Source: Streptococcus oralis (GTDB lineage Bacteria > Bacillota > Bacilli > Lactobacillales > Streptococcaceae). Taken from it: a stretch of 64,000 bases of DNA. Position 1 is the stretch's first letter, and the number at the start of each line of letters is the position of its first letter. The notes beneath the pieces are model-generated. The model searched no databases. It worked only from the letters and a program-made list of their open reading frames with translations, and had not been told where the DNA came from. Shown here in pieces: positions 1 through 8,670 of this stretch. Position numbers and translations under genes: made by a program. Where the stretch lies: positions 1-64,000 of the forward strand of contig NZ_QEWJ01000002.1 of NCBI RefSeq assembly GCF_004127215.1, in the 5' to 3' direction.

Positions 1-1655
1 AGAAAGACCAACAATTCGTGGTTACTCTTCGTCAAGGTAAAGAGCCAGTAACAGACCCAGCTAAATTGAATAGCAAGGTTACTCGTACGATCAAGTACCA
101 ATACGCAGATGGTAAACCAGAAGGTCGACCAGCTCTGAAAGCTCCAGTAACTCAAGAAGCAGCCTTCACACGTACAGGTGAACGTAACCGTGTAACAGGC
201 GTTGAAACCTTCGGCGCATGGACACCAGCTACGAAAGAATTGGCACAAGAAGCTACACCAGTAGTAACTGGATTTGTGGCAGATAAGGCCAATGTAGCAG
301 CGAAGACAGTAACTCCTGATGATAAGGATAGCGAAGAAACAGTTAAGTACAGCAAACTTGGTTCATACGTACCAAATGTACCAGAAGGACTTCCAAAAGT
401 ACCAAATCTTCCATATCCAAACGATCCAACAGATCCAAGCAAACCAGGTACTGATCTTCCAGTAATTCCACATGTACCAGGCACTACTCCAGTAGGCCCA
501 GATGGCACAACTCCATTGACACCGAAAGATCCGAGCGATCCAAGCAAGGGTTACAACCCACCACCAGTTCCAAGTGATCCAACTAAGGATACACCAATCA
601 ATTACGTGAAGGATGGTCAAAAAGCGATTATCAGCTTCGTAGACCAAACTGACGGTAATAAGGAATTGACTAAGGTTGTTGAAAGCGGTAAGTCAGGTGA
701 GCCAATCGGTACAAGCAACTACGCAACTCGTCTGAAAGAATTGACAGACAAGGGTTACGAAGTTGTAACGGATGAGTTCGCAGGACCTAAGACCTTCGAC
801 AATGATGATAAGAAGGATCAAACCTTCACTGTCACTCTTCGTCAAGGTACAGAGAAGATTACAGACCCAGCTAAGCTTAACAAGAAAGTATCTCGTACAA
901 TCAAGTACCAATACGCAGATGGTGAGACAGCAGGTCGTCCAGCTCTGAAAGCTCCAGTAACTCAAGAAGCAGCCTTCACACGTACAGGTGAACGTAACCG
1001 TGTAACTGGCGTTGAAACCTTCGGTGCATGGACACCAGCTACGAAAGAATTGGCACAAGAAGCTACACCAGTAGTAACTGGATTTGTGGCAGATAAGGCT
1101 AATGTAGCAGCGAAGACAGTAACTCCTGATGATAAGGATAGCGAAGAAACAGTTAAGTACAGCAAACTTGGTTCATACGTACCAAATGTACCAGAAGGAC
1201 TTCCAAAAGTACCAAATCTTCCATATCCAAACGATCCAACAGATCCAAGCAAACCAGGTACTGATCTTCCAGTAATTCCACATGTACCAGGCACTACTCC
1301 AGTAGGCCCAGATGGCACAACTCCATTGACACCGAAAGATCCGAGCGATCCAAGCAAGGGTTACAACCCACCACCAGTTCCAAGTGATCCAACTAAGGAT
1401 ACACCAATCAATTACGTGAAGGATGGTCAAAAAGCGATTATCAGCTTCGTAGACCAAACTGACGGTAATAAGGAATTGACTAAGGTTGTTGAAAGCGGTA
1501 AGTCAGGTGAGCCAATCGGTACAAGCAACTACGCAACTCGTCTGAAAGAATTGACAGACAAGGGTTACGAAGTTGTAACGGATGAGTTCGCAGGACCTAA
1601 GACCTTCGACAATGATGATAAGAAGGATCAAACCTTCACTGTCACTCTTCGTCAG
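1..1655. repeat. Tandem 810-bp (270-codon) repeat within the adhesin gene
   Basis: The sequence repeats with an 810-bp period, and copies are almost identical at the DNA level from about 930 onward. Differences cluster in the stretch coding DGKPEGRPA in copy one and DGETAGRPA in copy two. The period is a whole number of codons, so unequal recombination changes adhesin length without breaking the frame. The repeat begins before the window. Confidence 0.9.
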
Positions 1656-2888
1656 GCTGTAGTACCATTCGATCCAAACAATCCACCGAAACCAAACGAT
1701 CCAATGGATCCTAAGAATCCGGATGGACCTAAGTGGACAGATGATAAGATCAAGTCAGCTCAACAAGAAGCTGTGAAAGAATTGAGCCGTACGATTAAGT
1801 ACGTATACGAAGATGGCAAAGAAGCAGCACCAAGCTTCACAGATAGCGCGAAATTCACGCGTATTCTGAAAGTCAACGTCGTAACGAAAGAAATCGTAGA
1901 AAAAGGCGCATGGACATCACAAGATGACGTGATCAAGGGACAAACTTCACCAGACATCAAGGGTTACGTAGCGGATAAAGCCAGCGTAGCAGATGTGAAG
2001 GTTACAGCAGATTCAGCTAAACCAGCTGATGAAGTCGTAACTTACAAGAAGGCTGATCAAAAAGCAACCATTACCTTCGTAGACCAAGCTAAGAAAGAAT
2101 TGGCGAAGATCTCAGAAGGTGGTAAGTCAGGCGAACCAATTAGCCGTGACCAATACCTTGCGAAGTTGAAAGAATTGACAAACCAAGGTTACAAGGTTGT
2201 GAACGATGAGTTCAAGGATCCACAAAACTTTGATGATGATGCAAGCAAGGACCAAAACTTCACTGTTCAATTGGAAGAAAGTGTAGTACCATTCGATCCA
2301 AACAATCCACCGAAACCAAACGATCCAATGGATCCTAAGAATCCGGATGGACCTAAGTGGACAGATGATAAGATCAAGTCAGCTCAACAAGAAGCTGTGA
2401 AAGAATTGAGCCGTACGATTAAGTACGTATACGAAGATGGCAAGGAAGCAGCACCAAGCTTCACAGATAGCGCGAAATTCACGCGTATTCTGAAAGTCAA
2501 CGTCGTAACGAAAGAAATCGTAGAAAAAGGCGCATGGACATCACAGGATGACGTGATCAAGGGACAAACTTCACCAGACATCAAGGGTTACGTAGCGGAT
2601 AAAGCCAGCGTAGCAGATGTGAAGGTTACAGCAGATTCAGCTAAACCAGCTGATGAAGTCGTAACTTACAAGAAGGCTGAAGTACCACCAACTCCGGTAC
2701 CACCAACTCCAGCCCCAGCCCCAGCCCCAGCTCCGAACAAGCCAGTAGAACCACGAGTTCCTAGAACTGCTGTTCTGCCAAATACAGGTGAGGAATCATC
2801 TTCTGCGGCCGTACTCGGCTTGGGAATTGCTGCAGCACTTGCTGGTATCAGCTTGATTAAACCTAGATTGAGAGAAGAGGAAGAATAA
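3..2888 (+). CDS. LPXTG cell-wall-anchored adhesin, MucBP/Mub-like repeats (5' truncated by window)
   Basis: The reading frame is open from the window edge, so the signal peptide and N-terminal domains lie upstream. What remains is about 960 residues of alternating modules. One type is MucBP-like (starting KAIISFVDQ or KATITFVDQ, ending FTVTLRQ). The other is Mub_B2-like (starting RTIKYQYADG or RTIKYVYEDG, ending EEVVTYKK-type strands). They are joined by proline-rich linkers built on NDPTDPSKP. A PTPVPPTPAPAPAPAP wall-spanning stretch leads to the sortase motif LPNTG (2775-2789), a hydrophobic segment and the tail KPRLREEEE. Sortase A should link it to peptidoglycan. Such repeats in lactobacilli and streptococci bind mucins or glycans; the ligand here is inference. 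The acidic tail after one short basic patch is a little unusual. Confidence 0.9.
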   Translation, partial: KDQQFVVTLRQGKEPVTDPAKLNSKVTRTIKYQYADGKPEGRPALKAPVTQEAAFTRTGERNRVTGVETFGAWTPATKELAQEATPVVTGFVADKANVAAKTVTPDDKDSEETVKYSKLGSYVPNVPEGLPKVPNLPYPNDPTDPSKPGTDLPVIPHVPGTTPVGPDGTTPLTPKDPSDPSKGYNPPPVPSDPTKDTPINYVKDGQKAIISFVDQTDGNKELTKVVESGKSGEPIGTSNYATRLKELTDKGYEVVTDEFAGPKTFDNDDKKDQTFTVTLRQGTEKITDPAKLNKKVSRTIKYQYADGETAGRPALKAPVTQEAAFTRTGERNRVTGVETFGAWTPATKELAQEATPVVTGFVADKANVAAKTVTPDDKDSEETVKYSKLGSYVPNVPEGLPKVPNLPYPNDPTDPSKPGTDLPVIPHVPGTTPVGPDGTTPLTPKDPSDPSKGYNPPPVPSDPTKDTPINYVKDGQKAIISFVDQTDGNKELTKVVESGKSGEPIGTSNYATRLKELTDKGYEVVTDEFAGPKTFDNDDKKDQTFTVTLRQAVVPFDPNNPPKPNDPMDPKNPDGPKWTDDKIKSAQQEAVKELSRTIKYVYEDGKEAAPSFTDSAKFTRILKVNVVTKEIVEKGAWTSQDDVIKGQTSPDIKGYVADKASVADVKVTADSAKPADEVVTYKKADQKATITFVDQAKKELAKISEGGKSGEPISRDQYLAKLKELTNQGYKVVNDEFKDPQNFDDDASKDQNFTVQLEESVVPFDPNNPPKPNDPMDPKNPDGPKWTDDKIKSAQQEAVKELSRTIKYVYEDGKEAAPSFTDSAKFTRILKVNVVTKEIVEKGAWTSQDDVIKGQTSPDIKGYVADKASVADVKVTADSAKPADEVVTYKKAEVPPTPVPPTPAPAPAPAPNKPVEPRVPRTAVLPNTGEESSSAAVLGLGIAAALAGISLIKPRLREEEE
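1659..2681. repeat. Second repeat family, 624-bp period, within the adhesin gene
   Basis: Positions 1659-2057 recur almost exactly at 2283-2681 (offset 624 bp, 208 codons). The repeated module starts VVPFDPNNPPKPNDP and ends VVTYKKA. A MucBP-like module (2056-2282) separates the copies. Confidence 0.9.
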
Positions 2889-2948
2889 TTCATCTTGTCT
2901 TGATGGTTAATCAATGAAGAGTTGAAAACTATTAGGTGTCAACTCTGA

Positions 2949-2985
2949 AAAACGATAACTTCTTAACGAAGTTATCGTTTTTTTA
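2949..2985 (+). terminator. Rho-independent terminator of the adhesin gene
   Basis: An 11-bp perfect stem, AACGATAACTT with AAGTTATCGTT (2951-2961/2969-2979), is followed by a T tract about 60 bp after the adhesin stop codon. Confidence 0.9.
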
Positions 2986-2989
2986 ATTC

Positions 2990-3401
2990 AATGCTACTGG
3001 ACCTCTATCAACAACAGTAGTGACTGATATCAAATTAGGCAGAAGAGAGAATCAGAGTGGTTCTCTCTTTTGTAATATTCAGAATAACGAGAATCTTAGT
3101 TTTACAGTTGTGAAGTTTCAAAATACAAAATACAAAATTTAGTGTTCAAGCTCTAAGCTTAACCTATGTTTGCTCGGAGGTTAAAATGGCAAGGTGAATA
3201 AAAACTTGATGTTTTGATTTCTCAAACCAATTGTTGCTGTGATAATGACTGATATGCCATCTAAGCCAGTATAATGAATTTTCTACTAGAACATAGGTAG
3301 TGCTCAGAATCGCTTTATGTGATAAATGTTCAAGAATAGATGAAAAAATCAGGTTTGAAACAAATTTTTATTTTTTTCGAATAGATAAATAAGGGGAGAA
3401 A
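2990..3401. other. Intergenic stretch without a recognisable gene
   Basis: This 412-bp AT-rich gap holds a second hairpin near 3044-3071 (AGAGAGAA with TTCTCTCT plus TTT), which could be a back-up terminator. I see no tRNA, BOX copy or credible ORF with a ribosome binding site. Confidence 0.6.
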
Positions 3402-3545
3402 ATGATAAAACAAGAAGAGTATGAGTTTTTGCTAGAGTTTCAAACAAGCAGTTTGCACCGGTTCCGTGAAATTGAACGTTTTGCTGAGTTAGATAAGAAG
3501 TTGAGGAAATGTCAATCACCAGCTGACATTCCTCTAAGTTTTTGA
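3402..3545 (+). CDS. Small 47-aa protein of unknown function
   Basis: An ATG preceded by AAGGGGAGAA opens a 47-codon frame coding an acidic/basic, probably helical peptide (MIKQEEYEFLLEF start). I do not recognise it. Its 3' end overlaps a hairpin (GAGGAAATGTCA with TGACATTCCTC, about 3503-3535) and the promoter of the next gene. It may be a real small protein, the remnant of a longer gene, or chance coding; the good ribosome binding site favours translation. Confidence 0.4.
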   Translation: MIKQEEYEFLLEFQTSSLHRFREIERFAELDKKLRKCQSPADIPLSF

Positions 3546-3551
3546 TATACT
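3523..3551 (+). promoter_or_regulatory. SigA promoter of the membrane protein gene
   Basis: CTGACA (3523-3528), a 17-bp spacer and TATACT (3546-3551) with an upstream TGA (extended -10). Transcription should start near 3558, about 23 nt before the next start codon. Confidence 0.75.
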
Positions 3552-3580
3552 AAAACAGATAAACTTAGAGGAGAAGACAA

Positions 3581-5134
3581 ATGAATGTATATGGAAAAAA
3601 TGATGAGGGAGAAGCTACTTACCCCTATGAACAACAGTTTAGAGGAGTTAAAGAGGAGGATTTAAAACTAAATCAAGACGCTACTAAAACAAGTGGTTTT
3701 CCATTTTTTAGTATCTTAATTTGGAGCCTATTCGCTACAGTCATCTCGATTGTGGTACCCTTTATCTTTGGTTTGGTGAGCCCCCAACAAATGCAAGACT
3801 TTTATACTGGTTGGGCATTGCACCAGAATGGCCAAATCTACACAGACTATTATGGCTCAAACGGACTGCTTTATTATTTACTAACCTATCTCTCTCAAGG
3901 TAGCATTCTATTTGCATTGGTGGAGTGGGTAGCATTGTTTGGTGCTGGTATTTTTCTATTTAAATCTGCAGATACATTGACAGGTCAAAGAGGTCAAGCT
4001 AGACAATTATTGGCTATTTTCTATCTTCTTGTAGCCAGTCTGGGCTTTGGTGGTAGCTATGCAGTGATTGTAGCGATGCCCTTCTTATTCTATGCTTTTA
4101 GCCTAGTGGCTGACTATCTGAAGAATCCAATCAACGACAAAGGATTTTTACTCGTTGGGATGAGTTTAGCACTAGCTTTCTTCCTATCACCTATTCCCAC
4201 AACCTTGTTTGCAGCTACACTTGCCTTGAGTTTGTTTGAATTTAATATTGCTAAGCGTCGATTTGCTCATGGTTTGTATCAATTTTTCGCATCAGCTCTA
4301 GGATTCTCTCTCATATTTTATCCGATTGGCTACTATACAGTAGTGACAGGAACTTTTGGTGATGCGATAAGTCATACCTTGTATCCAGTAGTAACCCTTG
4401 GCTTGCTTTCAAATACCAAGTTGATTGATAACGCAGCTTTTTATGGCTTGTTAGCCCTTGCTTTAGGATTGTTGACATTGATTGTTTCAGGAATTGTTCA
4501 ATCTAAACCTGCTAAGCAGTATGCAGTCTCAATAATGGCTAGCTTGGGCTTGCTAGTAAGTCTTATCCTGTTAATTCTTTCGAAAGAGCCTTTACATGGA
4601 TCGCGTTTGGCAGTAGTTTTGCCCTTTCTGATATTGTTATTGCTAACTAATATTAAAGAAGGGCTTCCCGGCCGTACGAGTCGTAGACGAAGTACAGAAT
4701 CCTCATCACTCTTTGGTCGCTACCTCAAGGGAAATTTCTATCTACCATTAGTTGCGATAGTCTATTTACTTTTCCTACCCGTTTTGAGTCGCTATATTTC
4801 GCATCCAAGTACTTATCAGGAACGCGAGCAGCTTGCTAGCTTGGTCAAACAGCAAACGAGTTCTGAGAATCGTGTCTATGCTTGGGATGATCGTCCAGAT
4901 TTTTATCGAGCAAGTGAACGCTTGGCGCCGACTTCTCTAGTAACACCAACACTCTATACTGCAAGCGACGAGAATAAAACGAGACTAGTCAATGACTTGA
5001 AAGAAAATCAACCGAAGATGATTTTGGTCAATCAAAAAGTTGCCTTGTGGCCAGATGTAGAAAACTTACTCAATGAAAAATACGAGCTTGTCAAGACAGA
5101 TACAAACGACTTTAAACTGTATAAAATGAAATAA
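3581..5134 (+). CDS. Polytopic membrane protein, possible GT-C glycosyltransferase-like
   Basis: The 517-aa protein has a cytoplasmic N-terminus of about 45 residues, then around ten hydrophobic segments up to residue about 400, and a soluble C-terminal part of about 110 residues. The first loop reads DFYTGWALHQNGQIYTDYYG followed by a membrane segment. This resembles the first extracytoplasmic loop of GT-C transferases (an acidic residue, then YxD and a second helix), but no family can be named. The ribosome binding site AGAGGAG precedes ATG 3581. It sits just upstream of nrdD and ends in its own terminator, so it is not in the nrd operon. Surface polysaccharide or lipid glycosylation is a guess. 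Confidence 0.7.
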   Translation: MNVYGKNDEGEATYPYEQQFRGVKEEDLKLNQDATKTSGFPFFSILIWSLFATVISIVVPFIFGLVSPQQMQDFYTGWALHQNGQIYTDYYGSNGLLYYLLTYLSQGSILFALVEWVALFGAGIFLFKSADTLTGQRGQARQLLAIFYLLVASLGFGGSYAVIVAMPFLFYAFSLVADYLKNPINDKGFLLVGMSLALAFFLSPIPTTLFAATLALSLFEFNIAKRRFAHGLYQFFASALGFSLIFYPIGYYTVVTGTFGDAISHTLYPVVTLGLLSNTKLIDNAAFYGLLALALGLLTLIVSGIVQSKPAKQYAVSIMASLGLLVSLILLILSKEPLHGSRLAVVLPFLILLLLTNIKEGLPGRTSRRRSTESSSLFGRYLKGNFYLPLVAIVYLLFLPVLSRYISHPSTYQEREQLASLVKQQTSSENRVYAWDDRPDFYRASERLAPTSLVTPTLYTASDENKTRLVNDLKENQPKMILVNQKVALWPDVENLLNEKYELVKTDTNDFKLYKMK

Positions 5135-5136
5135 AC

Positions 5137-5205
5137 AATCAATATCTTGTGGAATTTTAAAATTTTAAGTAATTTTGACACAAGATATTGATTTTTCTTT
5201 TTAGA
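5137..5205 (+). terminator. Long hairpin terminator that also carries two NrdR-box-like sequences
   Basis: AATCAATATCTTGTG (5137-5151) is the exact reverse complement of 5179-5193, and a T-rich tail follows. Each arm also resembles the 16-bp palindromic NrdR operator (ACACAAGATATTGATT, 5178-5193), and the two arms sit 42 bp apart centre to centre, on one face of the helix. The sequence may end the upstream transcript and also repress nrdD. Confidence 0.6.
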
Positions 5206-5206
5206 G

Positions 5207-5215
5207 TGGTATAAT
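5207..5215 (+). promoter_or_regulatory. Extended -10 promoter of nrdD
   Basis: TGGTATAAT (TG 5207-5208, TATAAT 5210-5215) lies 35 bp before the start codon. The nearby TTGACA (5175-5180) is 29 bp away, too far to be its -35. The NrdR-box-like arm lies immediately upstream. Confidence 0.65.
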
Positions 5216-5250
5216 ATCACTTAAGAAGTAAAATAGAAAAGAGCATGGAT

Positions 5251-7458
5251 ATGATTGTATTGGAAGAAAAGCTTGCAACCGTTCCCACCTTGTTCGTTGA
5301 AAAGCGGGACGGCAGACGAGTTTTATTTGATGTAGACAAGATTGACAAAGCGCTTCACAAGGCAGCTGACAAGGTTATGGATGTGACTCCCTTGGTTGAA
5401 AAACGTCTCAATGGATTGCTTGAGCGCATTGTTGCGGAGATTCACAGTCGCTTCCCCCAAGGTGTCAAGATTTACGAGATTCAAAATATCGTAGAGCATG
5501 AACTCCTTGAAGCCAAAGAATATGCCTTGGCTGAGGAGTATATCACTTATCGGACACAAAGGGATTTTGAGCGCTCAAAAGCGACAGATATCAACTTTAG
5601 TATCCATAAACTTCTCAATAAAGACCAGGCAGTTGTCAATGAAAATGCCAATAAAGACAGCGATGTCTTCAACACCCAGCGCGATTTGACAGCAGGGATT
5701 GTTGGGAAATCAATCGGACTGCAAATGCTTCCTAAGCACGTAGCCAATGCTCACCAAAAAGGGGATATTCACTATCATGACTTGGACTACAGCCCCTACA
5801 CACCGATGACCAACTGCTGTTTGATTGATTTTAAAGGCATGTTGGAAAATGGTTTTAAGATTGGGAATGCGGAAGTAGAGAGTCCCAAGTCTATCCAGAC
5901 TGCTACAGCTCAAATTTCACAAATCATCGCTAATGTAGCATCTAGCCAGTACGGGGGCTGTTCAGCTGACCGTATCGATGAAGTCTTGGCACCCTATGCA
6001 GAGAAAAATTACCAAAAACACCTCAAGGATGCGGAAGAGTGGGTCTTACCTGACAAACGGGAAGATTACGCTTGGAAGAAAACGCAAAGGGACATCTACG
6101 ATGCCATGCAATCTCTCGAGTATGAAATCAACACTCTCTTCACTTCAAATGGACAAACACCTTTTACTTCACTAGGTTTTGGTCTGGGAACCAATCGTTT
6201 TGAGCGTGAAATTCAAAAAGCTATCTTGACCATTCGTATCAAGGGCCTTGGTTCAGAACATCGAACAGCCATCTTCCCTAAACTCATCTTTACGCTAAAA
6301 AGAGGACTCAACTTAGAGGAAGGTTCACCTAACTACGACATCAAACAGTTGGCTCTTGAGTGTGCAACCAAGCGGATGTACCCGGATGTCTTGTCCTATG
6401 ATAAGATTATCGAGCTGACAGGTTCCTTCAAGGTGCCTATGGGCTGTCGTTCTTTCCTCCAAGGATGGAAGGATGAGAATGGTGTCGAGGTCAATTCAGG
6501 CCGTATGAATCTAGGTGTTGTGACAGTCAATCTGCCTCGTATCGCCCTTGAGTCCGAAGGTGATCTGAACAAGTTCTGGGAAATCTTCAATGAGCGTATG
6601 AACATTGCAGAAGATGCTCTGGTTTACCGTGTCGAACGGACCAAGGAAGCGACACCAGCAAATGCTCCTATCCTTTATCAGTACGGAGCTTTTGGTTATC
6701 GTCTAGGTAAAGAAGAAAGTGTTGACCAGCTCTTTAAGAATCGTCGAGCTACAGTTTCGTTGGGCTATATCGGTTTGTATGAAGTGGCGACGGTCTTCTT
6801 TGGCAACAGCTGGGAAAGTAATCCTGAAGCCAAGGAATTCACGCTTGACATCATTCGTGATATGAAACGACGTGTAGAAGAGTGGTCAGACCAATATGGT
6901 TACCATTTCTCTATCTACTCCACACCATCTGAAAGTCTGACAGACCGCTTCTGTCGACTAGATACAGAGAAGTTCGGCTCTATTCCGGATATCACAGATA
7001 AGGAATACTACACCAACTCTTTCCACTATGATGTCCGTAAAAATCCAACACCGTTTGAAAAACTGGATTTTGAGAAAGTCTATCCAGAAGCAGGTGCATC
7101 AGGTGGCTTTATTCACTATTGTGAGTATCCAGTTCTTCAGCAAAATCCTAAGGCCCTGGAAGCTGTCTGGGACTATGCCTATGACCGTGTTGGCTATCTA
7201 GGGACCAATACTCCGATTGATCGCTGCTACAAGTGTGATTTTGAAGGGGATTTTGAACCGACTGAGAGAGGTTTTGCTTGTCCCAACTGTGGCAATAACG
7301 ACCCAAAAACAGTAGATGTTGTGAAACGAACTTGTGGCTATCTTGGAAACCCTCAAGCGCGTCCGATGGTTAACGGACGCCACAAAGAAATCGCTGCTCG
7401 GGTCAAACACATGAATGGATCGACTATTAAGACAGTTGGGCATGAAGTAACAAATTAG
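5251..7458 (+). CDS. nrdD: Anaerobic (class III) ribonucleoside-triphosphate reductase
   Basis: NrdD reduces NTPs to dNTPs without oxygen, using a glycyl radical installed by NrdG. The 735-aa protein has an N-terminal ATP-cone (from VEKRDGRRVLFDVDKI), the catalytic barrel with conserved cysteines, a zinc site near the C-terminus (CYKC...CPNC) and the glycyl-radical loop RTCGYLGNPQARP. The frame allows ATG 5245, but AAAGAG lies 7 nt before ATG 5251 and only 1 nt before 5245, so 5251 is preferred. It leads a cluster ending in nrdG, the standard streptococcal arrangement. Confidence 0.96.
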   Translation: MIVLEEKLATVPTLFVEKRDGRRVLFDVDKIDKALHKAADKVMDVTPLVEKRLNGLLERIVAEIHSRFPQGVKIYEIQNIVEHELLEAKEYALAEEYITYRTQRDFERSKATDINFSIHKLLNKDQAVVNENANKDSDVFNTQRDLTAGIVGKSIGLQMLPKHVANAHQKGDIHYHDLDYSPYTPMTNCCLIDFKGMLENGFKIGNAEVESPKSIQTATAQISQIIANVASSQYGGCSADRIDEVLAPYAEKNYQKHLKDAEEWVLPDKREDYAWKKTQRDIYDAMQSLEYEINTLFTSNGQTPFTSLGFGLGTNRFEREIQKAILTIRIKGLGSEHRTAIFPKLIFTLKRGLNLEEGSPNYDIKQLALECATKRMYPDVLSYDKIIELTGSFKVPMGCRSFLQGWKDENGVEVNSGRMNLGVVTVNLPRIALESEGDLNKFWEIFNERMNIAEDALVYRVERTKEATPANAPILYQYGAFGYRLGKEESVDQLFKNRRATVSLGYIGLYEVATVFFGNSWESNPEAKEFTLDIIRDMKRRVEEWSDQYGYHFSIYSTPSESLTDRFCRLDTEKFGSIPDITDKEYYTNSFHYDVRKNPTPFEKLDFEKVYPEAGASGGFIHYCEYPVLQQNPKALEAVWDYAYDRVGYLGTNTPIDRCYKCDFEGDFEPTERGFACPNCGNNDPKTVDVVKRTCGYLGNPQARPMVNGRHKEIAARVKHMNGSTIKTVGHEVTN

Positions 7459-7469
7459 AAGGAAATAGA

Positions 7470-7610
7470 ATGGGGAAATACCAATTAGACGATAAGGGAC
7501 GCGCTCAAGTGACCCGTTATCACGAGAAACATTCGAAAGGTGGAACAGGTAAAAAAGAACGCTTGCTCAACCTCAGAGAACAGTTTTTAAACAAGAACAA
7601 GAAAAAGTGA
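7470..7610 (+). CDS. Conserved small protein (46 aa) of the nrdD-nrdG cluster
   Basis: GAAGGAAATAG precedes ATG 7470, 11 nt after nrdD stops. The product is very basic and polar (starts MGKYQLDDKGRAQVTRYHEK, ends NKNKKK) with no membrane segment. Small proteins at this place are found in other streptococcal nrdD clusters, from memory. Function unknown; a nucleic-acid-binding or reductase-accessory role would be speculation. The next gene's region begins directly at its stop, suggesting cotranscription. Confidence 0.75.
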   Translation: MGKYQLDDKGRAQVTRYHEKHSKGGTGKKERLLNLREQFLNKNKKK

Positions 7611-7648
7611 GAGTCCGCTCTCGCTTTTCTCTTAGCAGGGAGGGGAAT

Positions 7649-8149
7649 ATGGAACTACGCAGACCGACATTGGCAGATAAAGAAATAGTTTTAGAGATGA
7701 TGGCAGAGTTTGAACAGACTCAATCAACCCACGATGGTGGGTTTTGGAACGCCAACAATTTTGTTTATGAAGAGTGGCTAGAAGAAAATCTTCAAGCGGA
7801 AGCGGGACTCAATATTCCTGAAAACTGGGTTCCTGCTATCCAGCTGGTTAGTTTTGACGTAGCAGGCCAGGCTCTTGGCTTTCTCAACCTTCGTCTTCGA
7901 TTAAATGACTACTTACTAGAAAATGGGGGCCATATTGGCTACTCCGTCCGCCCCTCTGAAAGAGGTAAGGGTTATGCGAAAGAATCTCTCCGACAAAGTC
8001 TACAAGTTGCTAAGGGAAAGAATATTAAACGAGCTCTGGTAACTTGTAGCACAGAAAATCCAGCAAGCCGAGCTGTTATCTTAGCTAATGGTGGGGAGTT
8101 GGAAGATGTTAGTAATGGAACAGAGCGCTACTGGATTGATGTCGATTAA
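7649..8149 (+). CDS. GNAT-family N-acetyltransferase
   Basis: This 166-aa protein carries the GNAT acetyl-CoA loop HIGYSVRPSERGKGYAKE (R/Q-x-x-G-x-G/A type) and a C-terminal strand ERYWIDVD. GGAGGGG lies 6 nt before ATG 7649, which is better than the open frame upstream. It is followed at 9 bp by a clear paralogue, so the pair arose by tandem duplication. The substrate is unknown; GNATs acetylate small amines, peptides or antibiotics. Its place between nrdD and nrdG is conserved in pneumococci, from memory. Confidence 0.9.
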   Translation: MELRRPTLADKEIVLEMMAEFEQTQSTHDGGFWNANNFVYEEWLEENLQAEAGLNIPENWVPAIQLVSFDVAGQALGFLNLRLRLNDYLLENGGHIGYSVRPSERGKGYAKESLRQSLQVAKGKNIKRALVTCSTENPASRAVILANGGELEDVSNGTERYWIDVD

Positions 8150-8158
8150 GGAGGAAGC

Positions 8159-8665
8159 ATGGAGCTAAGACGACCAACTTTGGAAGATAAAGAAGCGATA
8201 TTAGAGATGATTGCGGAGTTCGATGCAGCAAAATCCTATATGCACGGTGGCATGGGCTCCGCTTGGAAGCGAGCAAAGGATTATGAGGATTGTTTAAAGA
8301 TTGTAGAGCAGCAGGAGGATGCTGCCAACCTGCCAGTAGGCTGGGTTCCTGCAATCAAATTTTTATCCTTTGATGAGACTGGCTTGCCTTTGGGATTTTT
8401 AGCCCTGCGCTTGTCCTTGAATGACAAATTATTTGTGGAAGGCGGTCATATTGGCTATTCTATCCGTCCCAGTCAACGAGGCAAAGGATATGGGAAGGAG
8501 CAGTTGAGATTAGGACTAGCAGAGGCTCGAAAGCAAGAATTGGAACGAGTGCTGATTACCTGCGATGAAGACAACGAAGCCAGCCGCCGCACGATTCTCT
8601 CTGCTGGCGGTGTTTACGAAAATACAATCGATAGAAGTCAGCGCTATTGGATAGACTTGGAGTAG
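8159..8665 (+). CDS. GNAT-family N-acetyltransferase, paralogue of the preceding gene
   Basis: A 168-aa protein starting MELRRPTLEDKEAILEMIAEF, closely matching MELRRPTLADKEIVLEMMAEF of its neighbour. The acetyl-CoA loop is HIGYSIRPSQRGKGYGKE and the end is QRYWIDLE. AAGGAGG precedes ATG 8159 by 5 nt. Divergence from the neighbour is concentrated in the region 20-50, which in GNATs lines the acceptor pocket, so the two probably use different substrates. It is cotranscribed with nrdG, whose ribosome binding site lies inside its last codons. Confidence 0.9.
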   Translation: MELRRPTLEDKEAILEMIAEFDAAKSYMHGGMGSAWKRAKDYEDCLKIVEQQEDAANLPVGWVPAIKFLSFDETGLPLGFLALRLSLNDKLFVEGGHIGYSIRPSQRGKGYGKEQLRLGLAEARKQELERVLITCDEDNEASRRTILSAGGVYENTIDRSQRYWIDLE

Positions 8666-8670
8666 ACAGC

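Noticed and set aside
152-1457. Long minus-strand frames repeated at 810-bp spacing inside the adhesin gene
   Set aside because: They are shadows of the repeated coding sequence on the other strand, with Gly/Ser/Trp-rich nonsense composition and no ribosome binding sites.
5245-5250. Upstream ATG as nrdD start
   Set aside because: The ribosome binding site would be only one base from it; ATG 5251 has proper spacing and gives the usual protein start.
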